A stretch of 64,000 bases of DNA from Magnetovibrio sp. (GTDB lineage Bacteria; Pseudomonadota; Alphaproteobacteria; Rhodospirillales; Casp-alpha2). The stretch covers positions 152,106 to 216,105 of the forward strand of contig PBKU01000050.1 in the NCBI GenBank assembly GCA_002722175.1, written 5' to 3'. Of this stretch, positions 27,417 through 36,472 are shown piece by piece. Position numbers and translations under genes: made by a program. The notes under the pieces are model-generated. The model had not been told where the DNA came from, did not search any database, and was given only the letters and a program-made list of their open reading frames with translations. Each line of letters begins with the position of its first letter. Position 1 is the first letter of the stretch.

Positions 27417-28019
27417 TTATCCTAACAAAGCTTCTCTGAAGTTTTTGATGATGCCAGCTGTTGCACCCCAAATATAGTGCCCGTTATATGTAATCGCGTG
27501 AAATATACGTTGTTCGCCATTATCAGTGTAGCTATGTCGTTTATAATTCTTAAGATCAAGAAAAAAGCTTAATGGTATTTCAAAAATTCTGGCAACTTCC
27601 TTTGGGTCTGGGACTGCTTCATAACCTGGGTCAACAACTCCCACTATAGGTGCAACAGAAAAACCTGTGCGAGTTAAGTATTGGTCTAAGCGGCCAACGA
27701 TTTCAATTTTTGAACGGCTAAGGTTAATTTCTTCCTCACTTTCGCGGAGGGCCGTATCACTCAGATTTTTGTCACATGGTTCAACATGGCCGCCAGGAAA
27801 ACTAATTTGACCACCGTGAGTTGATAAATTTTCCGTCCGTTGCGTTAATAGCAAGGTCATTTCATTTGGGTGGTCAATAACGGGAACAAGAACTGCCGCA
27901 GAGATCAGGTTTTTTCCATTTAAAGCTTGGGTAGGATTATAGTCTCCCCTTACAGCCCGTTTTGCGTTCGGAATTTCAAACGAACTGTTTAGTCGGCTTT
28001 TAATATCTTTACGAGTCAC
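27417..28019 (-). CDS. NUDIX hydrolase, CoA pyrophosphatase-like
   Basis: This NUDIX enzyme (about 200 residues) would cleave CoA or a related nucleoside diphosphate derivative. LLLTQRTENLSTHGGQISFP is the UPF0035 motif that marks the CoA-specific branch, directly followed by the NUDIX box GGHVEPCDKNLSDTALRESE and EEI. The box has the Arg-Glu and Glu-Glu pairs needed for metal binding. I choose the GTG at 28019, with AGGTG seven bases upstream, rather than the ATG at 28076 that would overlap the previous gene. The gene belongs to the minus-strand run DUF1285-NUDIX-DUF6111-CCA transferase-SGNH hydrolase. Confidence 0.88.
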   Translation of the reverse strand: MTRKDIKSRLNSSFEIPNAKRAVRGDYNPTQALNGKNLISAAVLVPVIDHPNEMTLLLTQRTENLSTHGGQISFPGGHVEPCDKNLSDTALRESEEEINLSRSKIEIVGRLDQYLTRTGFSVAPIVGVVDPGYEAVPDPKEVARIFEIPLSFFLDLKNYKRHSYTDNGEQRIFHAITYNGHYIWGATAGIIKNFREALLG

Positions 28020-28035
28020 TTTGGGACACCTGTAT

Positions 28036-28575
28036 CTAGCTAAAACTGAAGTAGGTACCAGAGCTCCATATTCCAAAGGTGATGATACCTCTGTTTTCCT
28101 CTTGTTCTACAAAATCAGTTAATTCATAATATACTGACCGCGAAATTATTGCCTCAGTTCCGTCTTCTTCTACCTGCATGTATGGTTTGCTTTTTCCCTG
28201 CTTTTTTTGAAAATAAATAGGCCTTGCAATGCTTACAGTAATCCATTTACCAACGTTTGTCTGCAATAGAAGTATTTGGTCAGGCCCCTGATTAGTTAAG
28301 CTCATTCTATCTATTGTGAAAGGAGCGTCCTCAACAATAACCTGCGCAATTTCGGATGGAGTGACAAGCCAGTAATTGCCTTTGTAGTCACGGCTCAGGA
28401 ATTCTGAAAAAAACTTAATTAATTTTGGGCGCCTAATTAGGCTCCCCCTATAATACCAGGTACCATCGACTGCAATTCTAAAACTACCATCTGGCAGAAA
28501 ATTAAGATTCGTTGTATCAGGAATTTCGCTTGAAAATAAATTCTTTGTTGCAATTAAGTCTTTAGACTTTAACAT
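28036..28575 (-). CDS. DUF1285 family protein
   Basis: The protein of about 179 residues matches DUF1285, a family widespread in alphaproteobacteria with no established function. Typical segments are FLPDGSFRIAVDGTWYYRGS, then LIRRPKLIKFFSEFL, GNYWLVTPSEIAQVIVEDAP, and ISRSVYYELTDFVEQEE. I take the ATG at 28575, preceded by AGGAAG, because longer versions run into the divergent MoxR gene and have no family similarity. It has no signal peptide or membrane helix. It starts the minus-strand operon that continues into the NUDIX gene 16 bases later and is divergent from the MoxR operon. Confidence 0.85.
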   Translation of the reverse strand: MLKSKDLIATKNLFSSEIPDTTNLNFLPDGSFRIAVDGTWYYRGSLIRRPKLIKFFSEFLSRDYKGNYWLVTPSEIAQVIVEDAPFTIDRMSLTNQGPDQILLLQTNVGKWITVSIARPIYFQKKQGKSKPYMQVEEDGTEAIISRSVYYELTDFVEQEENRGIITFGIWSSGTYFSFS

Positions 28576-28647
28576 TTTCGGTCTTCCTAGAAGTGGGTAA
28601 ATATACTTACGGGAAAATATCATTTTAAAGGTTTGGGAGGAAAGAAA

Positions 28648-29670
28648 TTGATACTTACTTCTTTTCAAAAAGAGGATGAAGAGGGTTTTAATGCAGAAAA
28701 TTCTGTTAAAAAAGTCGAAGCCCTTACTGAAGATATGAAGCGGGTCCATAAAACTATTTCTTCGGTTATTCTTGGTCAAGAAGAAGTAGTTGAAGAAACG
28801 ATCATAACCCTTTTATCGGGTGGACACCTATTACTAGTAGGAGTGCCAGGCCTTGGTAAGACGAGGCTTGTGGAGACGTTAGGCAAGGTATTGGGACTTC
28901 AAGAAAAACGCATACAGTTTACCCCAGATTTAATGCCTGGTGATATTTTAGGGTCGGAAGTATTAGAAGAGTCAGAACGTGGCAAACGGTCATTCCGGTT
29001 TATTCGCGGGCCAATTTTTAGTCAATTGTTGATGGCAGATGAAATAAATCGTGCAAGTCCGAGGACCCAGTCTGCGCTTTTGCAGTCGATGCAGGAGCAC
29101 CGCATATCTATTGCTGGGCAATACTATAACTTGCCTGCTCCATTCCACGTATTGGCTACACAAAACCCTTTGGAGCAAGAAGGAACTTATCCATTGCCAG
29201 AGGCGCAGTTAGATAGATTCTTCATGGAGGTTGATATTAGTTATCCAGAGGTTTGGGCGGAAAAAAAGATGTTGGTTGATACTACCGGTTCATCGACAAC
29301 AACTATTAAACCGATAATTGAGGCAGAAGGTTTAATGGAAGCGCAAAGGGCTGTGCGCAGCATGCCGGTTGGTGAAAAGGTTGCAGATGCAATCCTTAAA
29401 GTTGTTCGTGCCGGGAGACCTCAGACTTCAAAATTACAAGAGGTTCAGGACAACGTTTATTGGGGGCCGGGACCAAGAGCGTCGCAGGCGTTAATGCTTG
29501 GCGTCCGGGCGCGTGCATTAGTGCAAGGACGATTGGCACCAAACATCGAAGATGTCATTAAGCTCGTGCACCCGGTGCTTCGCCACCGAATGGCACTTTC
29601 CTTTTCTGCACGTGCCGAGGGGATGTCTATGTCCAGGCTTATAGATCGCCTCATTGACGTAATTAGTTAG
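28648..29670 (+). CDS. MoxR-family AAA+ ATPase
   Basis: MoxR ATPases act as chaperone-like machines that mature or insert protein complexes together with von Willebrand factor A proteins. The 340 residues contain Walker A GVPGLGKTR at about 73-81, Walker B LLMADEINRA at about 125-134, sensor 1 in VLATQNPLEQEGTYPLPEAQ and the arginine segment LDRFFMEV. The C-terminal lid includes WGPGPRASQALMLGVRARAL. The start is TTG at 28648: GGGAGG lies seven bases upstream, better placed than for the in-frame TTG at 28633. It is the first gene of a four-gene operon with DUF58, BatA/DUF4159 and a large membrane protein. Confidence 0.93.
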   Translation: MILTSFQKEDEEGFNAENSVKKVEALTEDMKRVHKTISSVILGQEEVVEETIITLLSGGHLLLVGVPGLGKTRLVETLGKVLGLQEKRIQFTPDLMPGDILGSEVLEESERGKRSFRFIRGPIFSQLLMADEINRASPRTQSALLQSMQEHRISIAGQYYNLPAPFHVLATQNPLEQEGTYPLPEAQLDRFFMEVDISYPEVWAEKKMLVDTTGSSTTTIKPIIEAEGLMEAQRAVRSMPVGEKVADAILKVVRAGRPQTSKLQEVQDNVYWGPGPRASQALMLGVRARALVQGRLAPNIEDVIKLVHPVLRHRMALSFSARAEGMSMSRLIDRLIDVIS

Positions 29671-29683
29671 GAACCCAATTAAT

Positions 29684-30580
29684 TTGAAAAGTTTTTCAAC
29701 CAGTTGGAAAAAGGCATACAAAGAGGCAGCGAAAACAGCAGCTGGTTTTTCCCCCTTGTTAGTTGCTGCAGAGCGGGTTGCTTCGACTGTTTCCCAGGGA
29801 ATTCATGGTCGCCGCAGACTTGGTCAAGGTGATGCGTTTTGGCAGTTTCGGCATTACCACAACGGTGATTCAATATCTTCGATCGATTGGCGGCAATCAG
29901 CACGTACGGATTCTATTTTCGTCCGTGAGAAGGAGTGGAATTTGGCTCAAAGCATCTGGTTATGGGGCGATCACTCCCCTTCAATGCAATACAATTCGTC
30001 TGATAAATTACCAACCAAGCAGGAGCGTACAGACCTTCTTACACTTGCTTTAGCATCTTTATTGAATCGAGCTGGAGAAAGAATAGCCATATTAGGCGCA
30101 GGCTTGGAGCCAGAATCAGGTAGAGCGGCTTTAATAAAAATGTGCGCCGTATTGGAAAGTCGTAAAGAAACAGGGGAAAATGTTCCAGTATTTGAGCTTT
30201 TGCCTCGTCACGCACATGTTGTATTAATAAGCGATTTCCTTTCTGATCTCAAAAATATTAAATTAACAATAAGAGCCTTTTCTAGGATTGGTGTGATAGG
30301 CCATCTTCTTCAAGTGATTGATCCTGCAGAAGAAAACTTACCATTTAAAGGGAGGGTTGAGTTTGAAGGACTGGAGGAGGGGGAAGGCACAGCACTAGTA
30401 TTGGACGTTGAAGATATAAAAGAACAGTATTTAAAAAGGTTAGAGGTGCATCGACGTGCCTTAAGTAGTATTTGCAGACGAGCAGGATGGACTTTTAATG
30501 TCCATTGCACTGGCAGTGACGCTGAGCGTGGATTAGCGATGCTGTGTTCTTCTCTAGGGAATTTAGGCAACTTGCGCTAA
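29684..30580 (+). CDS. DUF58 domain protein
   Basis: DUF58 proteins carry a degenerate von Willebrand A-like fold and are the standard partners of MoxR ATPases. In this 298-residue protein, GIHGRRRLGQGDAFWQFRHY and SSIDWRQSARTDSIFVREKE (about 40-85) are the signature, followed by WLWGDHSPSM in place of a full MIDAS motif, and HAHVVLISDFLSDL. No membrane segment is visible. The only plausible start is TTG at 29684, because family similarity begins at residues 20-30 and no ATG precedes it. The gap to MoxR is 13 bases and to the BatA-like gene 15 bases, so expression is clearly coupled. Confidence 0.9.
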   Translation: MKSFSTSWKKAYKEAAKTAAGFSPLLVAAERVASTVSQGIHGRRRLGQGDAFWQFRHYHNGDSISSIDWRQSARTDSIFVREKEWNLAQSIWLWGDHSPSMQYNSSDKLPTKQERTDLLTLALASLLNRAGERIAILGAGLEPESGRAALIKMCAVLESRKETGENVPVFELLPRHAHVVLISDFLSDLKNIKLTIRAFSRIGVIGHLLQVIDPAEENLPFKGRVEFEGLEEGEGTALVLDVEDIKEQYLKRLEVHRRALSSICRRAGWTFNVHCTGSDAERGLAMLCSSLGNLGNLR

Positions 30581-30595
30581 GTATGAGGTCCAACA

Positions 30596-33307
30596 TTGCT
30601 TTTAATCAATAATTTGACGTTTCTATCACCTTGGGTTTTGACCGGGCTTTTGACTTTGCCAGTATTTTGGTGGTTTTTTAGAATTACTCCACCAGTGCCT
30701 TCACGGGTAAAATTTCCCCCGATAGCATTTATGAAGGATTTTTCAACTTCGAAGCAAACAAGTTTGAAATCGCCTTGGTGGCTAATTTTGCTGAGGGTTA
30801 GTATTTTGCTAGCTATAATTCTTTATTTAGCTCGTCCTGTATTATACGCAGAATTTGAGAAATCCTTTTATGGACCACTGATCCTGGTTGTAGATGACGG
30901 GTGGACTGCGGCACCAGACTGGGGAAAAAGACGTGATACAATGGTTGAGCTTGTTAACAGCGCAGCATATAGGGAGCGAGGGGTTATCGTTATTACTACA
31001 GCTTCCGATCTTTATGTCCATGAGGCAGGCTTACCTATCTTGAATGGGAAAAAAGCCTTAGAAATAATATCTTCCCTTGAACCTAAGCCTTGGGCTGCTG
31101 ATTGGAGTAAAACAGTAAATAGGTTAGAAAATACTCCAACTAATTTTTTTAATGGGGCCGAAATAATTTGGTTAAGTGATGGCTTAGAACTAAAAAACAG
31201 CAAGGAATCGCTTCTTAAAGCCCTACAAGAGCGGGCTTCAGTGAGGGTCATGGTCCCAAGGGAAATCGGGACTATTCCTGTATTGCGTCGCCCCAAACTT
31301 GAATCCGATGGTTTCAAAATATTGTTAGAAAGGTCAGGTAACGTGGGTAACGAAATTCATAGACTAGTTGGCCGAGATTCAGATGGATTTATTTTAGTAT
31401 CTAAGGATTTTAGAATTTTAGACGGGAAACAAGAAGTTCTTGCTACTGTTAAGTTACCTGCAGGTGCGCAAAACCGTCTTGCTAGGTTAGAACTGTTTGG
31501 TGTTAGATCTGCTGCAAGTACAGTGTTGCTTGACAATCGCTGGTCTCGCCATCCGATTGGCATTGTAGATGCTGGCATTGCTGATTCTCAGCCGTTGTTG
31601 GCGCCAAATTATTTTCTTGAGCGTGCTTTTACCGGTGTAGCAGAAATCAGAAAAAATGACATAGAAGCACTGTTGTCAAGGCCGCTCGCGGTTCTTGTTC
31701 TTTCCGATATGCCGCTATTTGATCAAATGATTTCAAAAAAAATTCAAGAATGGGTCACCAAGGGTGGAGTATTACTCCATTTTGCCGGGCCTTCATTAGC
31801 ACACGCTGTAAGCCAAAATAACGAGAATTACAAAGAAATGTTGCTCCCCGTTAAATTGCGTGCCGGCAGCCGAATGTTCGGTGGTACAATGTCTTGGAAT
31901 AAATCAGGGACCTTATCTCCATTTCCGGACTCTAGTCCGTTTTTCGCGCTTTCAATTCCCGATGATGTTACTGTTCGTCGCCAAGTAGTTGCCGAACCAA
32001 CATTTGTTGTAGATCACTTGGTGTGGGCTTCTCTATCAGATGGGAGCCCTCTAGTGACGTGTGATGATCTAGGTAAAGGAAAAATCGTTTTAGTTCACAC
32101 TACAGCAAATTCAGCTTGGTCTAACCTTGCAATGTCTGGTTTATTTGTTGAAATGTTGGAACGCATTGTGGGTGTTAGCCAAGGCGTCATTAGAGAACAC
32201 GATAGTAATTTAGCGCTTCAACCACTAAAGAGTTTAGATGCATTTGGCCAGTTAGGCCAAGCTGCACCATCGTCAATGGCAATACCAGCGCGGTACCTAG
32301 AAGACATTAATGTAGGTCCAAATTATCCTCCCGGTATTTATGGTGATAAAGAGGCTTGGTATGCTATAAACTTAGGTTTTAACATTGAACTACCGAAACC
32401 TATTGTTTTTTCTCCGGAAATTGATGTTACAAACGATCTAAAAAAAAGCGAAATTAATCTAAGGACTCCGTTATTAATTATTGTCCTATCCCTATTCATT
32501 ATCGACCTTCTAGTGAGTTTTAATATGCGCGGAGCCCTTGCTAGCTTTTTACCAGGTTTGGGCGCTTTGATCATTGTTTTTTGTTTTACTAAAGGGGGGT
32601 ATGCGGAGGAAGACAAGTTTGCGTTAAAAAACAGCTTAGAAACGAGGATCGCCTACGTAAAGACTGGTAACAGTAACGTTGATAAAACAAGCTTGGCTGG
32701 ATTGGCTGGTTTAAATACGATATTACGACATAGAACATCGGTTGAGTTAGGGGTTCCCCAGGAAATAGATTTGTTGCGCGATGAATTAGTATTCTTTCCG
32801 CTAATATATTTTCCTATAGTTGAAGGTCATGCTCTAGCGCAGGAAGCACAATCGAATTTGATTTCCTATATGCGGTATGGTGGAATTGTATTATTAGATG
32901 CCCGCGATCCATTGGAAATTAATAATTGGGAAGCGATAAGACTGTTAGTTCGTAGATTAAATTCTCCCAAACTAATACCGTTACCTGAAGACCATGTTTT
33001 GACGCGAACCTTTTATCTAACTACTGATTTTCCTGGTCGTTGGGCTGGCGGAACATTATGGGTTGAGCTTGCGGATGAAAGGGTGTTCGATGGAGTATCA
33101 AGTATAATTGTTGGCGGTAACGATTGGGCTTCTGCCTGGGCCATTGATGACCAGCTACGTCCAATAAACCCAGTTATTCCGGGAGGTGCCCGACAGCGAG
33201 AATTAGCATATCGTTTTGGGGTTAACCTTGTAATGTACGCTCTCACTGGAAATTACAAATCAGACCAAGTGCACACTCCATTAATTCTGCAGCGCCTTGG
33301 AAAATGA
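30596..33307 (+). CDS. BatA-N/DUF4159 membrane protein of a MoxR operon
   Basis: The 903-residue protein begins with a BatA-type N-terminus: membrane segments at about 8-28 and 60-82, the second in WWLILLRVSILLAIILYLAR. A von Willebrand A-like region at about 95-220 has ILVVDDGWTAAPDW where DxSxS would be expected, so the metal site looks degenerate, and IIWLSDGLE later. A further membrane pair is near 620-665, and the C-terminal 210 residues form DUF4159 (IYFPIVEGHALAQEAQSNLI, YMRYGGIVLLDARDP, WALGG-like WAGGTLWVELADE). The start is TTG with GAGG seven bases upstream. Its end overlaps the next start by ATGA. Homologous operons are linked to envelope integrity, but no specific function is established here. 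Confidence 0.85.
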   Translation: MLLINNLTFLSPWVLTGLLTLPVFWWFFRITPPVPSRVKFPPIAFMKDFSTSKQTSLKSPWWLILLRVSILLAIILYLARPVLYAEFEKSFYGPLILVVDDGWTAAPDWGKRRDTMVELVNSAAYRERGVIVITTASDLYVHEAGLPILNGKKALEIISSLEPKPWAADWSKTVNRLENTPTNFFNGAEIIWLSDGLELKNSKESLLKALQERASVRVMVPREIGTIPVLRRPKLESDGFKILLERSGNVGNEIHRLVGRDSDGFILVSKDFRILDGKQEVLATVKLPAGAQNRLARLELFGVRSAASTVLLDNRWSRHPIGIVDAGIADSQPLLAPNYFLERAFTGVAEIRKNDIEALLSRPLAVLVLSDMPLFDQMISKKIQEWVTKGGVLLHFAGPSLAHAVSQNNENYKEMLLPVKLRAGSRMFGGTMSWNKSGTLSPFPDSSPFFALSIPDDVTVRRQVVAEPTFVVDHLVWASLSDGSPLVTCDDLGKGKIVLVHTTANSAWSNLAMSGLFVEMLERIVGVSQGVIREHDSNLALQPLKSLDAFGQLGQAAPSSMAIPARYLEDINVGPNYPPGIYGDKEAWYAINLGFNIELPKPIVFSPEIDVTNDLKKSEINLRTPLLIIVLSLFIIDLLVSFNMRGALASFLPGLGALIIVFCFTKGGYAEEDKFALKNSLETRIAYVKTGNSNVDKTSLAGLAGLNTILRHRTSVELGVPQEIDLLRDELVFFPLIYFPIVEGHALAQEAQSNLISYMRYGGIVLLDARDPLEINNWEAIRLLVRRLNSPKLIPLPEDHVLTRTFYLTTDFPGRWAGGTLWVELADERVFDGVSSIIVGGNDWASAWAIDDQLRPINPVIPGGARQRELAYRFGVNLVMYALTGNYKSDQVHTPLILQRLGK

Positions 33308-35367
33308 GTCTAGACTTTTATTTTTCTCCCTTCTTGCCTTGGTGGGGTATAGTTGGCTTTTTCATTGTTGGTTTTCTAGCAACCATAACTGAGATAGTAA
33401 AAAAAATTCGTGGGGGTATACCACGTCTGCTTACTGTGATTTTACTTGTTTTTTTAGCGTCAGGCCCAAAAATAAATACCGAAAGCCGACTTTTAAAACC
33501 TGACATCGTTGTGGTTATTGTAGATAAGACAAAAAGCCAAACAGTGGGTAGACGTGCCGAAATAAGGGACAAAGCTCTTTCATCAATTCTCAACAATGCC
33601 AAACATTTTTCAACGCTAGAATTAAGAATTGTTACAGTTGAGAGCACCCATGCGGATGGGTCATATTTGCTAAAAGCACTAAGTGAATCTATCAAAAAAA
33701 TTCCACGGAATCAGTATTCCGGGGCTATTTTGTTAACAGATGGGCAGGTCCACGATACCACCGTAGCTGACAAATTTCCTGGCCCGATACACGTTCTGCT
33801 AACAGGAGAACCGGGAGAGTACGACCGGCGTTTAGATATATTGAATTCGCCAAATTATGGGATTGTAGGCGATCCAGTTACTATAAAATATTCACTGATC
33901 GAGAAAAGGCATTCAATAAAGGGAAAGATACATAAGGAAAACAGCACTGCTGTACCTGTTAAAATCCGGGTTGATGGAAAAGTTGTGGAACATAACCAAG
34001 CGACTATTGGCCAATCATATGAATTTAAATTCAGGCCTAATCATCCAGGGTTAAACATTGTGGAAATTCAAGCAGAAACCGCACCAGAGGAAATTTCAAA
34101 CAAAAACAACCGTAATTTTATTGGTATTAAAGCTATACGTGACCGGCTTCAAGTCCTTTTGATTTCCGGGAAACCACATTCCGGGGAACGCACTTGGCGT
34201 AACCTTTTGAAATCAGATCCAAGCATAGACTTAATCCACTTTACTATATTGCGTCCTCCCGAAAAGGACGATTTCACCCCTTTAAATGAACTGGCTTTAA
34301 TCTCTTTTCCGGTCGATGAGCTTTTTGGAAAAAAAATTGATAAATTTGATTTGATTATTTTTGACCGATATATGGTGCGAGATGTTCTGCCACCATCGTA
34401 TATTCGAAACATAAACAAAAAAGTTCAGGGTGGAGGAGCTCTCTTGCTTGCCGTAGGCCCTGAATTTGCTGGCCCTAGGAGCCTTGCAAAAACCCCCTTG
34501 TCGGAGGTCTTACCGGTTATGATGACAGCCAAAGTTCATGTAGGTAGTTTCAAGCCGAGTGTAACAAAAATTGGCCATAAGCATCCTATTACATCACAAT
34601 TATCAGCTGACAGCACTAACCTGGTGTGGGGCAGTTGGTTTAGACAAATCGAAGTTATTCCAAATGAAGGCCAGGTATTGATGAAGGGGATTGATGAGTT
34701 GCCCCTGTTAATTGTAAGCAGAGTTGGCAATGGCAGGGTTGGAGTTCTTGCAAGCGATCATATTTGGCTTTGGTCACGTGGATATGAAGGAGGTGGTCCA
34801 CACGATAAACTTATTAAACGTCTATCTCATTGGCTGATGCAAGAGCCTGAACTAGAAGAAGAAAGGATAAAGGGGCGTGTTGAGGATAAGAAGCTAATCA
34901 TCGAACGTCATAGTCTTTCGAGAGAGATAATAACTCTTAAAGTTACAAGTCCATCTGGGGTGGTGTTGGAGAGCCGCCAGACTCCAAATGTCAAAGGGAA
35001 GCTTGAGTTTGAAATTAAAATGCCAGAAAGAGGGGTATATAGGGTTGATGACGGAAAAAACAAAGTTTTAATACCTGTAGGGGAATTGAACCCTATTGAG
35101 CTCAGAGATTTAACTTCAGGGCCTACAAAACTTTTATCCTTGGTGAGTAATTCGGGCGGATCATTTCACTGGTTAAAGCATAAGGATATAATGTTGCGAC
35201 GCGTTAATTCAGAATCTAAATATTTTGGAGAAGGTTGGATTGGCTTTCCAAAGAGAAACGCCTATGTTGTTGGGGGTATTATCGAGAACCATCTTCTTTT
35301 AGGTATTCCGTTGGCTGCTTTGATATTCCTATTTTTAGGGGTCAGTTGGTGGCGAGAGGGCAGGTAG
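33304..35367 (+). CDS. Large membrane protein with vWA-like and glutamine-amidotransferase-like regions
   Basis: This 687-residue protein closes the MoxR operon. Membrane segments lie at about 11-28 and 38-55. A von Willebrand A-like region follows (VVVIVDKTKS in place of DxSxS, and GAILLTDGQVHD). A beta-rich middle has the start LDILNSPNYGIVGDPVTIKY, and a class I amidotransferase-like flavodoxin fold runs from about 280 to 530 (VLLISGKPHSGERTWRNLLK, GGGALLLAVGPEFAGP, GRVGVLASDHIWLWSRGYEG). A C-terminal membrane helix ends the protein. I see no amidotransferase catalytic cysteine. Similar proteins always accompany MoxR-DUF58-DUF4159 in alphaproteobacteria, so it is probably the last structural subunit of that complex. 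Confidence 0.8.
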   Translation: MSLDFYFSPFLPWWGIVGFFIVGFLATITEIVKKIRGGIPRLLTVILLVFLASGPKINTESRLLKPDIVVVIVDKTKSQTVGRRAEIRDKALSSILNNAKHFSTLELRIVTVESTHADGSYLLKALSESIKKIPRNQYSGAILLTDGQVHDTTVADKFPGPIHVLLTGEPGEYDRRLDILNSPNYGIVGDPVTIKYSLIEKRHSIKGKIHKENSTAVPVKIRVDGKVVEHNQATIGQSYEFKFRPNHPGLNIVEIQAETAPEEISNKNNRNFIGIKAIRDRLQVLLISGKPHSGERTWRNLLKSDPSIDLIHFTILRPPEKDDFTPLNELALISFPVDELFGKKIDKFDLIIFDRYMVRDVLPPSYIRNINKKVQGGGALLLAVGPEFAGPRSLAKTPLSEVLPVMMTAKVHVGSFKPSVTKIGHKHPITSQLSADSTNLVWGSWFRQIEVIPNEGQVLMKGIDELPLLIVSRVGNGRVGVLASDHIWLWSRGYEGGGPHDKLIKRLSHWLMQEPELEEERIKGRVEDKKLIIERHSLSREIITLKVTSPSGVVLESRQTPNVKGKLEFEIKMPERGVYRVDDGKNKVLIPVGELNPIELRDLTSGPTKLLSLVSNSGGSFHWLKHKDIMLRRVNSESKYFGEGWIGFPKRNAYVVGGIIENHLLLGIPLAALIFLFLGVSWWREGR

Positions 35368-35573
35368 ATGAACAACCTGTCGTGGTATCGGTGCGCAATC
35401 AAGTTGAATAACTTATTGCTCTACCAGGATACAAGTCTATCTAATTGTGAATGCCTCTCTTTTTCAGCGGTGTGATAGTATTTTACTTAGTGTGAAAAAA
35501 AGTTTTTAAACTCTTTCTCGATCTAAAAAACATTACAGAAGTTTTAGGTATATTAACTAGTGGCAGAAAATAA

Positions 35574-35590
35574 TGGCATGAATCTTGCTT
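35574..35590 (+). promoter_or_regulatory. Sigma-54 (-24/-12) promoter for flgG
   Basis: TGGCATGAATCTTGCTT matches the sigma-54 consensus TGGCACG-N4-TTGCW, with the essential GG and GC separated by exactly ten bases. Transcription would start near 35600, leaving a leader of about 46 bases before the flgG ATG. The region upstream back to 35368 is non-coding. The spacer also contains GAATC (35580-35584), a GANTC target for the CcrM methyltransferase encoded in this window. Confidence 0.75.
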
Positions 35591-35645
35591 ATAAATAAGA
35601 AGTAAGTGTCGCAACTCTACGCTATACAGTATAGGATTTAGCAAC

Positions 35646-36431
35646 ATGGATGCACTAAGAATAGCCGCTACTGGGATGATGGCTCAACAAAGGAATACAG
35701 AGTTAATCGCTAATAATCTAGCAAACATGAATACAGCGGGGTTCCAACGTAGGCGCTCTGAGTTTAATGATTTAATATACAAAAATTTAGAGCGACCGGA
35801 CCGTTTCCCACATTCAAAGGCTGGACCTAAAGTGCCCGGTGGCATTCACAGTGGGCTAGGAGTTTCGCAAATCGCTACTTATCGAGTTTTAGAGCAAGGA
35901 AGCTTGTATGCTACCGAAAATAGCTTTGATATAGGAATTGATGGAGCAGGGTATCTTCAAGTCCAACTGCCAAATGGGGAGATGGCGTATACACGTGATG
36001 GCACGCTCCAGTTGAGCGCACAAGGAGAGATTGTTACGGCTGATGGGTATCCGATTGAACCTTCAATAAGTATACCAGGAGATACAGTTGACGTTACAAT
36101 TAATGTTCGTGGGGAAGTTCTAGCATTGTTAGACGGGGAAACTGAACCGGAAAATCTTGGTATTATTCAATTAGCTATCTTTCCTAATGCCGGAGGGCTA
36201 AGGTCCGAGGGTAACAACTTATTTTCTGCGACAGAGGCTTCAGGGGAGCCGCTAATTGGCCAATCAGGAGGAACTGGATTTGGAACTTTAATGCAGGGAT
36301 TTGTGGAAAGGTCAAATGTAAACCCGGTTGAAGAAATCACTCACTTAATTACCGCACAAAGGCATTACGAGATGAATTCGAAAGTAATTGCAACCGCTGA
36401 GCAAATGATGACACCTGCGAAAAACCGTTAA
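35646..36431 (+). CDS. flgG: Flagellar basal-body distal rod protein FlgG
   Basis: FlgG forms the distal rod of the flagellar basal body. The 261-residue length is exact for the family. The N-terminus DALRIAATGMMAQQRNTELI followed by ANNLANMNTAGFQRRRSEF is the flagellar rod signature. GLGVSQIATYRVLEQGSLYA, then SFDIGIDGAGYLQVQLPNG and YTRDGTLQLSAQGEIVTADG, are rod/hook-protein core, and the C-terminus ends NSKVIATAEQMM, as in FlgG. In most proteobacteria it lies in flgBCDEFGHI or flgFGAH. Here no other flagellar gene is within the window on either side, which is odd. A near-consensus sigma-54 promoter precedes it, in keeping with sigma-54-dependent rod and hook genes in Caulobacter-type hierarchies. 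Confidence 0.93.
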   Translation: MDALRIAATGMMAQQRNTELIANNLANMNTAGFQRRRSEFNDLIYKNLERPDRFPHSKAGPKVPGGIHSGLGVSQIATYRVLEQGSLYATENSFDIGIDGAGYLQVQLPNGEMAYTRDGTLQLSAQGEIVTADGYPIEPSISIPGDTVDVTINVRGEVLALLDGETEPENLGIIQLAIFPNAGGLRSEGNNLFSATEASGEPLIGQSGGTGFGTLMQGFVERSNVNPVEEITHLITAQRHYEMNSKVIATAEQMMTPAKNR

Positions 36432-36472
36432 AGCTTTGCGGATTTTCTACGTAAATAGTTTGCTTTTCGGAG

